A stretch of DNA of 64,000 bases. It comes from a virus. The number at the start of each line of letters is the position of its first letter. The first letter of the stretch is position 1. The DNA is taken from IMG/VR virus record IMGVR_UViG_3300045974_000429, positions 1-64,000 of that record, one strand, 5' to 3'. A program made the translations under genes and the position numbers. Of the stretch, positions 31,410-38,382 are shown piece by piece. Below the pieces are notes generated by a model, which was not told where the DNA came from, did not search any database, and saw only the letters and a program-made list of their open reading frames with translations.

Positions 31410-31858
31410 GCTTTCTTTTCGCTCTGCGCCGCTTCCCGCGCGAGGCGGGAAATTGCGGCGGGTTCCGCTCCGAGCTTGTGGAGCGCGAGGCATGCCTGAA
31501 ACGCATCCGGGTGCGACAGGCGGAGAGCGAGGACGCGGCGCCTGGTCTCCGGGGTGAGGGAGGTGTCGCCGGCTAGCCTGACGACATCGCGGTGCTGCGC
31601 CGCCGCCCAGTGGCCCCAGAGCAGCTTGGCGCGCCTGCCCCGCATGCCCAGCTGGTAGCCGGTCACGTCGCGGACCAGATCGACGCCGGCGGCCTGGAGG
31701 TGCTCGCCCCAGGGAGTCGGCACGATGACCTCGCCGGCCGCGAACCGCGCGCGGCGGGTGGTCAGCGCCTGACACCGATCGCCGGCTCGGTGCTGGGCGA
31801 GCCGCGAGGTGGCAATCTCGGCGGTGCAGCCAGGGCAGATCGTTATTGGGTCGGTCAC
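31406..31858 (-). CDS. small protein with N-terminal zinc motif
   Basis: 150 aa. ITICPGCTAEIATSRLAQHR, then AGDRCQAL near the start is a Cys/His cluster suited to zinc. The rest is helical: GMRGRRAKLLWGHWAAAQHR and SHPDAFQACLALHKLG. GTG overlaps the stop of the VWA gene. Its stop codon forms part of promoter P1. Function unknown. Confidence 0.72.
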   Translation of the reverse strand: MTDPITICPGCTAEIATSRLAQHRAGDRCQALTTRRARFAAGEVIVPTPWGEHLQAAGVDLVRDVTGYQLGMRGRRAKLLWGHWAAAQHRDVVRLAGDTSLTPETRRRVLALRLSHPDAFQACLALHKLGAEPAAISRLAREAAQSEKKA

Positions 31859-33273
31859 GGCGTCGGCTCCCGGTCCACGAGGACCACCTCGCCGAACCTC
31901 TTGACGTCGTTGGTGTAGGTGCTCCCAATGAGCGCCCAGATGACCTTGGCGCCCTTGGGCTCCGGGCCGGGGTCGCCGATCATGCCGTCCGTCAGGACGA
32001 TGATCACGCTGGGCGGCGTCCTGGATTCCATGAGGAGCTTGAGGGCCGGCTTCATGTCGGTGCCGCCGCCGCCCTTGAGCTTGGAGGCCGCCTCCTTGGC
32101 GGACCTGACCTTGAGGAGCCCATCCGTGCCCGCGTCGATGGCGCAGAAGGTGACGTCGCCGCCGACCGCCCGGAGGATGCCGTCCACCTCGCCGAGGGCC
32201 TGCGCGAGCTGCGCGCCGCTCATGCTGCCGGAGGTGTCCACGACGACCGCGACGTTGGGCTTGTGGCCGTGGAAGCTCGGCATCAGCGGGCGGCCCGGCC
32301 CGTAACCCAGGCCCGCCTGCCGGCGGCTCGGCTTGGAGAAGCCCATGTCGGTGGCGCCGGAGGCCCGCATGAGCGTGCGCCGCACGAGGCGCTGGAGCTT
32401 GTCCTGCCACCGGACCTTGGGCGGCTTGATCTTCTCCTCCGCCCACCGCGCGAGCCCGCCGGGGACGCTGCCGCGCCCCTTCTGCGCAACGTGGGAGGCG
32501 ACCTCGCGCGCGACCTGCGCCCGGATGCGCTCCGCCTCCGCCTCGCCGACGCCCAGCGGGTCGCCCTGGGCGGCCTCGCCCGAGCCCTTGCCCGGCTGTC
32601 CCTGACCGGCGCCGTCGCCGTCGCCGGGCTGCGGCTTGTCCAAGCCCAACTTCTTCTCGATGTCGTGCGCGTTGCCGGCGCAGGAGCCGCACTGGCCGTT
32701 GCCAGGGCCGCCCTTGCCCGGCTGCCCCTGGCCCTTGTTGCCCTGCTTCTTCTGGGACTGCTTCTTCCGCAGCTCCTCCAGGTAGACCTGGGCGGGCTGC
32801 CCCTCCGGCATCCCGATGCTGCTCGGCAGCCAGAAGATGTTCTCCACCTGGGCCTGGGCGGCGTACTCCGCCTTCGTGAGCGGGCGACCGGGCAGTTTCC
32901 AGCCTCCGGCGACGAGGTCGTCGTTGTTCGCCATGTCGCTGGCGAGGTTCGCGTTGTGGTGCTGGCTCGGGTCCGCCTTGCAGAGCGCCTCGAACCGCTT
33001 GACGTCCTGCCGGATGAAGTGGAGCAGCTCGTGGACGAGCGCGCCGGCCAGCTCGTCCGTCGGCAGGCCCGAGACGAATGCGGCCGAGTAGTAGCAGACG
33101 TTTTGGTCGGTCATCCCGAGCGTCGAGAACCCGCCCGGCCGGACCGGCTCGCACTCGGCGGCCGGCACCTCCAGGAACACGGTCCGCGAGAGCGCCGCCC
33201 AGAAATAGGGAGCCTTCGTGCGGACCGCTCGCCGAGCGATCTGGATGCACTGCATCGCGGTCAACTTGGCCAC
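31855..33273 (-). CDS. VWA-domain/metallopeptidase-like protein (MoxR partner)
   Basis: 472 aa. N-terminal domain with HExxH-type zinc site LVHELLHFIRQ (about 81-91), as in DUF2201-like proteins. A Gly/Gln/Lys-rich linker follows (about 172-232). The C-terminal von Willebrand A domain has the MIDAS motif VVVDTSGSMSG (about 337-347) and LTDGMIGD. MoxR ATPases usually work with VWA proteins to remodel complexes; here the MoxR gene is two genes upstream. GTG start. Confidence 0.88.
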   Translation of the reverse strand: MAKLTAMQCIQIARRAVRTKAPYFWAALSRTVFLEVPAAECEPVRPGGFSTLGMTDQNVCYYSAAFVSGLPTDELAGALVHELLHFIRQDVKRFEALCKADPSQHHNANLASDMANNDDLVAGGWKLPGRPLTKAEYAAQAQVENIFWLPSSIGMPEGQPAQVYLEELRKKQSQKKQGNKGQGQPGKGGPGNGQCGSCAGNAHDIEKKLGLDKPQPGDGDGAGQGQPGKGSGEAAQGDPLGVGEAEAERIRAQVAREVASHVAQKGRGSVPGGLARWAEEKIKPPKVRWQDKLQRLVRRTLMRASGATDMGFSKPSRRQAGLGYGPGRPLMPSFHGHKPNVAVVVDTSGSMSGAQLAQALGEVDGILRAVGGDVTFCAIDAGTDGLLKVRSAKEAASKLKGGGGTDMKPALKLLMESRTPPSVIIVLTDGMIGDPGPEPKGAKVIWALIGSTYTNDVKRFGEVVLVDREPTP

Positions 33274-33275
33274 GG

Positions 33276-33590
33276 CTACCACCCACCGCTGTAGCGGCCG
33301 GAGGTGCTCCCGCGCCCGTCGCACTCGTCGCAGTGCGACGGGTGGCAGCCGGGGTAGCCGCAGGGGCGCCAGTTGCGCGGCGCGGAGCGCGGCCGCTGGG
33401 GGAACTGCTCCGCCGCCATGATCTCCGCCCCAGATTGCGGCGCGGCCGCCAGCGGCGCGGGGCAGGCCAAGTGCGCCGCCTGCGCGCCCGGCGCCCAGAG
33501 GATCTGCGTTCCGGCCGGGAACCGCGCCCCGCACTTCGCGCAGGTTCCCGGAAACTTCGCCGCCATCTGCCTCGTGCCCGTCGTCGCCAT
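33276..33590 (-). CDS. zinc-ribbon protein
   Basis: 104 aa. Two Cys clusters: CAKCGARFPAG (about 17-27) with LACPAP, and CGYPGCHPSHCDECDGRG (about 76-93). The second looks like a small treble-clef or ribbon. ATG after GAGGAGACGAAG, a leader shared with the gene at 36381-36623. Lies between the MoxR and VWA genes. Function unknown. Confidence 0.75.
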   Translation of the reverse strand: MATTGTRQMAAKFPGTCAKCGARFPAGTQILWAPGAQAAHLACPAPLAAAPQSGAEIMAAEQFPQRPRSAPRNWRPCGYPGCHPSHCDECDGRGSTSGRYSGGW

Positions 33591-33610
33591 CTTCGTCTCC
33601 TCGTGAGAGG

Positions 33611-33631
33611 GGGCGGCCGCGGAGGCCGCCC
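33611..33631 (-). other. leader hairpin downstream of promoter P2
   Basis: GGGCGGCC-TCCGC-GGCCGCCC between promoter P2 and the ribosome-binding site of the zinc-ribbon gene. A 5' hairpin followed by GAGGAGACGAAG is also seen ahead of 36623. It may protect mRNA ends or act as an attenuator. Confidence 0.5.
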
Positions 33632-33642
33632 TCTTGAGTCTC

Positions 33643-33671
33643 TTTGTACGCTTCCTTTTCTTTCTTGTCTA
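33643..33671 (-). promoter_or_regulatory. sigma70-type promoter P2
   Basis: TAGACA (33671-33666), 17-bp spacer AGAAAGAAAAGGAAGCG, TACAAA (33648-33643). It starts 4 nt after the MoxR stop codon. Confidence 0.75.
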
Positions 33672-33675
33672 GCTT

Positions 33676-36051
33676 TTATTTCACGGCGACCAGGATCGGG
33701 TTGAGTTTGGCCAGTGTCTTCATCGACGCGGCGCCGAGCAGCCGGGCGCCGGCGAGCGCCCTGGCGGGCGCCTCGACCAGATCCGCGGCGTCATCCATCA
33801 GCGTCTCCAGGAGCGCCCACATCTTCGCGGCGCGCACCTTCTGGGAGGCGCCGGCGTCGCCGGTCACGAGCGCGGTGCAGGAGGAGAGGACCGCGTCCGA
33901 GATATCGAGGCGGTGAGGGTTGTGCTTCCACTTCGCCTTCCCGTCCAGGATCTCCGCCGGGTCCGGCAGGTCCATGTTCGTGGCGTAGGTCAGGAACTCG
34001 CCGGCGGGGCCGTCGCCGACGAAGGCTGCGACGAGCGTGTCCCGGTCGCCGGCCGAGAGGCCGTGGATCTTGGAGGCGGCGAAGGCCCGCGTGGCAGCCT
34101 CCCAGCTCCGGGGGGAGGGCCACGCCTGGGAGGCGGCCGGGCTGTTCGCCTCGGGCACCTTGAGGAGCAGGTCCGACTTGCGCTTGACGAACCCGGCGAC
34201 GAGGCCCCGAGCGGTCGCCCACGGCGTGCCCCAGGCGGCGAGCACCCGCGCCTCCTCGGCCGCCGGGTCGATGGGCGCGGCGGCGGCGCTCTCGCCACCG
34301 CCCAGGAGCCAGTTCGTCCACTCCTCGGCGGTCGGGGCCTCCCAGTTGATGTGGCCGAGTCGGTTGGCGACCGGCATCGCGAGGTCCCACCCGCCGGCCG
34401 CTTGGTCGGTCGGGTTCGCCGTGGCGAGCACCCGGACGCCCGAGGCGAGCGGCTGTCCGCCGATCATGCGCTCCTGGATGAGCCCGAGGAGCGGCGGCTG
34501 GAGCGCGGGCGGGGCGCAGTTGTGCACCAAGGTGCCGCCTGCCCCTGCGAAGAAATTGTGGTCGCGTTCGACGGTCAGGTCGTAGACGATGCAGGAAACG
34601 GCGTTGCGCTGGATTCGGTGCACGCGCACGAACGCAGGAAGTTGCGGATCAGCGCCTCCAGTGCGTCCGGAGTCCGGAGAAGCTGCGCACGAACCCGCAA
34701 GGTCCGCCAGCCCGCCGCGCGATAGTCTTGTGCTTCCAGCAGAGGCTCCGAGGGCGTTAAGCGGTCTAGCAGAATCGCCGCGCGCAGCGGCAGATCCGCA
34801 AAGTCCGGCACCCGCCAGTTTCTGCGCCCCCCCGGCGGGATCGGTACCCGCAAGCTTCCATCCCCCGTGTACGGCAGCGCGATCTTGCGCGCAGTGAGAA
34901 ACGTGATCATCTCCCGTTCTGTTGGCGTCGGTTTCGCCATGCGGAACACGCACGGGATCCGCCCGGAGATCGTGTGCGCGCGGTTCTTCGCTGCTATCGA
35001 GTCCATCTGCCCGTGCTTCCAGGCCGCCAGGAACTTGGTTGACGCCATCTCGCGCCCCGCAGCACTGCGCCAGAACGCTCCCGCAGCCCGCCCGCCCATC
35101 TGCGATAGATTTGGATGGATCTTCCGAGCCGCTGCAGCTGCACGCGATGCCGCTGCGGCCCGCTCCGCCGCGGTCGTCCTCGCGAGGAACGTTGCCGTGC
35201 TCTTGCGCTGAATTATTGCATTCACTTCGAGCGAAAGCGTTGCACGCATCTCGGCCAGCCTCGTTCCGTGCGCACGCTTCTCCGCAGCAAACGCTGGATC
35301 CGCCATCCGTGCGCGCTGCGTTACCGCCGCAGCCGCCCCGCGCCTTGCTGACATCTGCGGGTCCGCCAGCAGTGCTGCAGGGAACCGCGTGCGAAACTCC
35401 GCTACCGTCATCCCATGCCGCTTCTGAAGATGCGTCGCTGTGAGGACCCACATCGGCAGCAAGCAGATCGCGCAGCGCAACGAGGGTGCTTCCAGCGCGG
35501 AGCTGCTCTGCTGGGATCCAGCGTCCTTCGCTGTAGATGGGGTGGTCAGGGGTGCAGCGGATCGTCGTGCCATCGGTCAGCTCCAGGGTGAGCAGCGCCG
35601 TGACGCGGCGCTGCATGACTCCAGAAACCAGATTAGCGCGGCGCATCCCACGTTGCAAGGCGCAGGACCAGACGGCGTCACCGACCCGCAGCTGCTCGAT
35701 TGGCCGCTGGCCTTGTGGCGTGTGGACCGGCGTGCCTGCGGGGAAACAGGAAATCTCGTCGATGATGACCAGCCCCCTCTCCGCCATCCCGAGCGTCCAC
35801 TCGGGCGCGGGGTAGGAGAGGAGGGTGCGCCCGTTGATCGTGGTCGGGACCGGGACGACGCCGAAGGCGCCCTCGCCGCGCTCGCCGGGGGAGAGGATCT
35901 CGACCTTGAGGCCGCCAGCCTTTCCGGCCGCCTCGCAGCTCTGTGTTTTGGCGACACCCGGAGGGCCGCGGAACAGGAGGGGCAGGCCCCAGCGGTTCCG
36001 GCTGATGGGGGTGAAGAGGGCTGCGTGGAGGATCTTGGCCTTGTTCGTCAT
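33676..36051 (-). CDS. MoxR-type AAA+ ATPase interrupted by an intein
   Basis: 791 aa before splicing, 381 aa after. N-extein: Walker A RGPPGVAKT (28-36) and Walker B RGLVIIDEIS (92-101). The intein (residues 102-511) sits directly after DEIS; the C-extein resumes CAPPALQPPLLG, then LATANPTD (sensor 1) and RLGHINWEAP (Arg finger region). The insertion point in Walker B is a conserved site, as inteins prefer. MoxR proteins remodel partner complexes with VWA proteins; the partner is at 31855-33273. Driven by promoter P3. Confidence 0.9.
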   Translation of the reverse strand: MTNKAKILHAALFTPISRNRWGLPLLFRGPPGVAKTQSCEAAGKAGGLKVEILSPGERGEGAFGVVPVPTTINGRTLLSYPAPEWTLGMAERGLVIIDEISCFPAGTPVHTPQGQRPIEQLRVGDAVWSCALQRGMRRANLVSGVMQRRVTALLTLELTDGTTIRCTPDHPIYSEGRWIPAEQLRAGSTLVALRDLLAADVGPHSDASSEAAWDDGSGVSHAVPCSTAGGPADVSKARGGCGGNAARTDGGSSVCCGEACARNEAGRDACNAFARSECNNSAQEHGNVPREDDRGGAGRSGIACSCSGSEDPSKSIADGRAGCGSVLAQCCGARDGVNQVPGGLEARADGLDSSEEPRAHDLRADPVRVPHGETDANRTGDDHVSHCAQDRAAVHGGWKLAGTDPAGGAQKLAGAGLCGSAAARGDSARPLNALGASAGSTRLSRGGLADLAGSCAASPDSGRTGGADPQLPAFVRVHRIQRNAVSCIVYDLTVERDHNFFAGAGGTLVHNCAPPALQPPLLGLIQERMIGGQPLASGVRVLATANPTDQAAGGWDLAMPVANRLGHINWEAPTAEEWTNWLLGGGESAAAAPIDPAAEEARVLAAWGTPWATARGLVAGFVKRKSDLLLKVPEANSPAASQAWPSPRSWEAATRAFAASKIHGLSAGDRDTLVAAFVGDGPAGEFLTYATNMDLPDPAEILDGKAKWKHNPHRLDISDAVLSSCTALVTGDAGASQKVRAAKMWALLETLMDDAADLVEAPARALAGARLLGAASMKTLAKLNPILVAVK
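34519..35748 (-). mobile_element. intein in the MoxR ATPase, with HEN gene in another frame
   Basis: 410 codons. N-terminal splicing block A CFPAGTPVHTPQG, then block B GTTIRCTPDHPIYS (TxxH-type), then C-terminal blocks F/G VYDLTVERDHNFFAGAGGTL and the end VHN followed by Cys of the C-extein. Class 1 layout: Cys1, penultimate His, terminal Asn, Cys+1. About 300 codons in between read as Ala/Gly/Ser/Asp-rich low-complexity sequence in the splicing frame; the same DNA codes for a plausible homing endonuclease one frame away. Confidence 0.88.
34575..35573 (-). CDS. homing endonuclease, out of frame within the intein
   Basis: 332 aa in the +1 frame relative to the MoxR-intein frame. N-terminal MucR/ROS-like zinc finger with CAICLLPMWVLTATHLQKRH and GMTVAEFRTRFP (about 33-64). 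Helical Ala-rich middle. C-terminal Vsr/EDxHD-like nuclease region: PTPTEREMITFL, WRVPDFADLPLRAAILLDRL (acidic positions) and AAGWRTLRVRAQLL. Vsr-like endonucleases are known with split or interrupted inteins. It overlaps intein blocks at both ends, so the whole gene is dual-coded. No clear ribosome-binding site found. Confidence 0.7.
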   Translation of the reverse strand: MARRSAAPLTTPSTAKDAGSQQSSSALEAPSLRCAICLLPMWVLTATHLQKRHGMTVAEFRTRFPAALLADPQMSARRGAAAAVTQRARMADPAFAAEKRAHGTRLAEMRATLSLEVNAIIQRKSTATFLARTTAAERAAAASRAAAAARKIHPNLSQMGGRAAGAFWRSAAGREMASTKFLAAWKHGQMDSIAAKNRAHTISGRIPCVFRMAKPTPTEREMITFLTARKIALPYTGDGSLRVPIPPGGRRNWRVPDFADLPLRAAILLDRLTPSEPLLEAQDYRAAGWRTLRVRAQLLRTPDALEALIRNFLRSCACTESSATPFPASSTT

Positions 36052-36084
36052 GGGTTTCTCCGTCGAGTGCGGCGAGGTGAAGGT

Positions 36085-36113
36085 AAAGTAAGCTTTCTTC
36101 TCTTTCTTGTCAA
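36085..36113 (-). promoter_or_regulatory. sigma70-type promoter P3 (MoxR gene)
   Basis: Consensus TTGACA (36113-36108), 17-bp spacer AGAAAGAGAAGAAAGCT, TACTTT (36090-36085). The TGA in TTGACA is the stop codon of the small gene at 36110-36283. Confidence 0.85.
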
Positions 36114-36283
36114 GCGTCGATCTGCTCGACCTGGAAGCGCCGAGCGGCGCGAACGAAGTCGCGCGCCAGGGCGCGGTGCTCCTCGGCCAGCTCCGCCGTC
36201 TCGGCGTGGCGAGCGGCGTCCACCTCGCAGCGGGCTTGGAGGCGGAGCCAGTTGAGCATCTGCTGCGGGGTCGAGAGTTTCAT
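36110..36283 (-). CDS. small helical protein (57 aa)
   Basis: 57 aa: MKLSTPQQMLNWLRLQARCE, then VDAARHAETAELAEEHRALA, RDFVRAARRFQVEQIDA, a single amphipathic helix or coiled coil. ATG after GGAGAACCCG, a leader like those of 36051 and 31333 (GGAGAAACCC). Third positions are strongly G/C, supporting real coding. Function unknown. Confidence 0.75.
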   Translation of the reverse strand: MKLSTPQQMLNWLRLQARCEVDAARHAETAELAEEHRALARDFVRAARRFQVEQIDA

Positions 36284-36380
36284 CGGGTTCTCCTCTGCCC
36301 TCTCGGGCGGCCATCGTCAGGGGCAGCATCACCGCCCGACCGCGGCGCCCGGAGGCGCTGGCGGTTTCGGCCTGCGCGAG

Positions 36381-36623
36381 CTAGTCGAAGTGGAGGGCAT
36401 ATACGCGGCCGTCGATTTCCGCCCAGCGGTACGAGCCCCCGTCATCGATCTCCACCCCGCGCTCCGCGGCGGCGGCAAGGAGCTTGGTGATCATCATCGC
36501 TCCGGCCTTGGTCTCAGCGTCGTAGTACTTGCCGCGGCAGCCGCAGGCGCATCCCGGCTTCCCGCTGTAGGCGCGGACCGGACTCCTCGGCGCCGCGTTC
36601 GTCTGTTCCGTCGTCGTCGGCAT
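36381..36623 (-). CDS. small protein with Cys-rich loop
   Basis: 80 aa. KPGCACGCRGKYYDAETKAG (about 22-41) has three Cys near Arg/Lys and Tyr, and the end YRWAEIDGRVYALHFD is beta-rich. ATG after GAGGAGACGAAG behind a hairpin leader and promoter P4. Probably an early protein; function unknown. A 97-nt gap to the next gene has a GCGCC/GGCGC hairpin (about 36346-36360). Confidence 0.72.
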   Translation of the reverse strand: MPTTTEQTNAAPRSPVRAYSGKPGCACGCRGKYYDAETKAGAMMITKLLAAAAERGVEIDDGGSYRWAEIDGRVYALHFD

Positions 36624-36636
36624 CTTCGTCTCCTCT

Positions 36637-36653
36637 GCGGGGGTGCCCCCCGC
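36637..36653 (-). other. leader hairpin downstream of promoter P4
   Basis: GCGGGGG-GCA-CCCCCGC, seven base pairs, between P4 and the ribosome-binding site at 36623. Parallels the hairpin at 33611-33631, with the same GAGGAGACGAAG following. Confidence 0.5.
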
Positions 36654-36668
36654 GCGGTTGATGAAAGA

Positions 36669-36721
36669 ACCTTACTCTTCCTTTTCTTTCTTGTCTAGTC
36701 CTCTCTTCCTTTTCTTCTATT
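36669..36721. promoter_or_regulatory. divergent promoter region (P4 minus, candidate plus-strand promoter)
   Basis: Minus: TAGACA (36697-36692), 17-bp spacer, TAAGGT (36674-36669). Plus: TTGTCT (36691-36696) with TCTATT (36716-36721) 19 bp on is a weak candidate for the gene at 36770. The -35 boxes overlap in the palindromic CTAGACAAG/CTTGTCTAG. This is the only point where transcription diverges. Confidence 0.55.
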
Positions 36722-36769
36722 GCCTCGACGCCGCTGGTCTTTTTTTCCTTCCCGCGCTAGCCTCGCCGG

Positions 36770-37204
36770 ATGTCCTCCCCCACCTCTCGATCTCTGGACG
36801 AACTCCGCGGGCGAGGCTGGACCGCGCAGGTAGTCGAACGCTGGAACCAATACGCGCGGGTCCGGGTGGACCTGTTCGGCTGCATCGATCTGGTGGCGGC
36901 CGCGCCGCCGACCGCGCTGTGCGCCTGCCGACCGACCTGTCCGGGAGCGCGCTGCCGCAACGCCGGCGTCTGGGGGATTCAAGCCTGCGCGGGAGCCTCC
37001 CACGCCGCGCGGCGCACGAAGTCGTTGGCGGAGCCTCGGCTGCGGGCGTGGCTTGAGGCCGGAGGCCGGTTCGCGATCTGGTCCTGGGCACAGCGCCGCA
37101 CCGACGCCGTGCTGCGGGACGGTCGGCGGAGCCGCAGGAAGGTCTGGACGCTGCGGGAGGAGGAGCTGACCTTGGCGGACATCCTCGCAGAGGCCGCCGC
37201 CTAG
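36770..37204 (+). CDS. nuclease-like protein (Holliday-junction-resolvase-like), only plus-strand gene
   Basis: 144 aa. Order of segments: RGWTAQVVERWNQYARVRVD, LFGCIDLVA (catalytic Asp position), GVWGIQACAGASHAARRTKS (Q-x-C/T strand plus basic loop) and LRAWLEAGGRFAIWSWAQRR. That is the D-xn-(Q/E)xK-like plan of phage PD-(D/E)xK or VRR-NUC proteins that cut branched DNA. Its TAG shares the CTAG at 37201-37204 with the stop of the opposing gene. Plus-strand location sets it apart from every other gene here. Confidence 0.72.
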   Translation: MSSPTSRSLDELRGRGWTAQVVERWNQYARVRVDLFGCIDLVAAAPPTALCACRPTCPGARCRNAGVWGIQACAGASHAARRTKSLAEPRLRAWLEAGGRFAIWSWAQRRTDAVLRDGRRSRRKVWTLREEELTLADILAEAAA

Positions 37205-37422
37205 CCTCGGGCGAGCCCCAGGCTCGCCAGGATGTCCGCCCCCTGGAGGCACTCGCCGGACCTACACCGCCGGTCGGCAGGCGTCTCCGCCCGCCCGGTC
37301 TTCCAGCCGCGCGATGTCTTGAGGGGGGCCAACTGGCGGTCCGCACACGCCGCGGGCGTGAGCCGGCACCGGAGGTGCCAGCACAGGAACGTCCGGTCTG
37401 CGAGGAATCCGGTGGCGTCCAC
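37201..37422 (-). CDS. small Cys-rich protein
   Basis: 73 aa. FLCWHLRCRLTPAACADRQL and CRSGECLQGADILASL carry six Cys, suggesting a zinc-binding fold; similar short Cys proteins occur beside phage lysis/tail genes, with no assigned role. GTG start 11 nt after the previous stop. Convergent with the plus-strand nuclease gene and sharing its stop palindrome. Confidence 0.7.
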   Translation of the reverse strand: MDATGFLADRTFLCWHLRCRLTPAACADRQLAPLKTSRGWKTGRAETPADRRCRSGECLQGADILASLGLARG

Positions 37423-37433
37423 CTAGTCCGAGG

Positions 37434-37847
37434 CTACCGGATCTCCAGCGTGCGGAGGCCGTTCGCGACCGTGCCCGCCACCGAGTAGCAGTAGAGCTGC
37501 GGGAGGGCGTCCGACCCGCGGTAGCCCAGGTCGAATGACGCCGTCGTGGAGGAGCCGGCGATGGGGAACCCGGTGCTCGTACTGGCGGCGATGGGCGAGA
37601 CGTAGATCGTGGCCGAGTCCTGGTTGCTGACGAACAACTGCGTCCGGCCCGGCAACGGGCTCGTGATGCAGGGAGTGGACGTGGCGCCGGCCGCCAGGGT
37701 CTTGGAGGTGACCTGGACCGCGGGCTGGGCGCCCACGATGGCGGCCTGAGCCGGAGGATCCTGGAGGATCAGCACGGCGGCGGCGAAGCCGACGAGCACC
37801 CCGAGTAGCGCCAGGAGGGCGCGAGACGCGGACGATGGTCTGGGCAT
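37434..37847 (-). CDS. membrane/secreted-type small protein
   Basis: 137 aa. N-terminal hydrophobic segment LLALLGVLVGFAAAVLIL (about 11-28) after basic residues, as in a signal anchor. The rest is Ser/Thr/Ala-rich beta (TPCITSPLPGRTQLFVSNQD) and matches the next gene along its length, including a C-terminal EIR and paired Cys. Probable paralogue of 37851-38258. Role unknown; surface or periplasmic location likely. Confidence 0.75.
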   Translation of the reverse strand: MPRPSSASRALLALLGVLVGFAAAVLILQDPPAQAAIVGAQPAVQVTSKTLAAGATSTPCITSPLPGRTQLFVSNQDSATIYVSPIAASTSTGFPIAGSSTTASFDLGYRGSDALPQLYCYSVAGTVANGLRTLEIR

Positions 37848-37850
37848 GGC

Positions 37851-38258
37851 CTACCGGATCTCGATGAACCGGATGTCGCCGGTCGTGGTCGCGGACTGCC
37901 AGCACCAGAGCTGCCCGTAGGTCGTCGGGGGGCCGTAGAACCCGCCCGTGTAGGGAGTCACCCCCTGATACCAGTACGGCATGAACGGCGTGGTCGAGCC
38001 CGCGCCGAGGTACGCTCCGGTCGAGGAGGTCATGGTGGCAGCCGGTCCGAAATACAGCGTGCTCGTGGAGTTGTTCAGGATCTGGAGCTGGGTGCGGTTG
38101 AGCAGCGGGCTGGCGATGCAGGGCGAGGAGGACGCCGCCCCGAACGTGGCCACCGTGACCTGCATGGCGGGCAGGGATTGGGCCGAGGCCGGGTTGGAGA
38201 TCAGGAGGCCGGCGAGGAGCGCGGCGAGGCCGAGGAGCTTCTGGGCGGTGCGAGTCAT
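37851..38258 (-). CDS. secreted-type small protein with signal peptide
   Basis: 135 aa. Classic signal peptide: MTRTAQKLLGLAALLAGLL, then ISNPASAQS with a likely cut after Ala-Ser-Ala. The mature part shares SPCIASPLLNRTQLQILNNS with its neighbour (SPLPGRTQLFVSN) and ends IRFIEIR. Phage genes with signal peptides often alter the host envelope or superinfection; the location behind the tail spike also allows a tail-associated part. GGAGGG ahead of ATG. Confidence 0.78.
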   Translation of the reverse strand: MTRTAQKLLGLAALLAGLLISNPASAQSLPAMQVTVATFGAASSSPCIASPLLNRTQLQILNNSTSTLYFGPAATMTSSTGAYLGAGSTTPFMPYWYQGVTPYTGGFYGPPTTYGQLWCWQSATTTGDIRFIEIR

Positions 38259-38382
38259 GTGTCCCTCCGAGGGATGAATGTTGTCGGGAGGCACCTTGCC
38301 ACCGACGAACGGAAAATGGAAGTCGGGCGGGGCGCCACCACGGCAACGGCGGTCAGGACGGTGCGCCATGGGCTGGGCTGGC

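Noticed and set aside
33611-33631. Hairpin at 33611-33631 as a terminator for the MoxR gene
   Set aside because: It lies downstream of promoter P2 and directly ahead of the next ribosome-binding site, so it is part of a leader. A parallel hairpin at 36637-36653 has the same placement.
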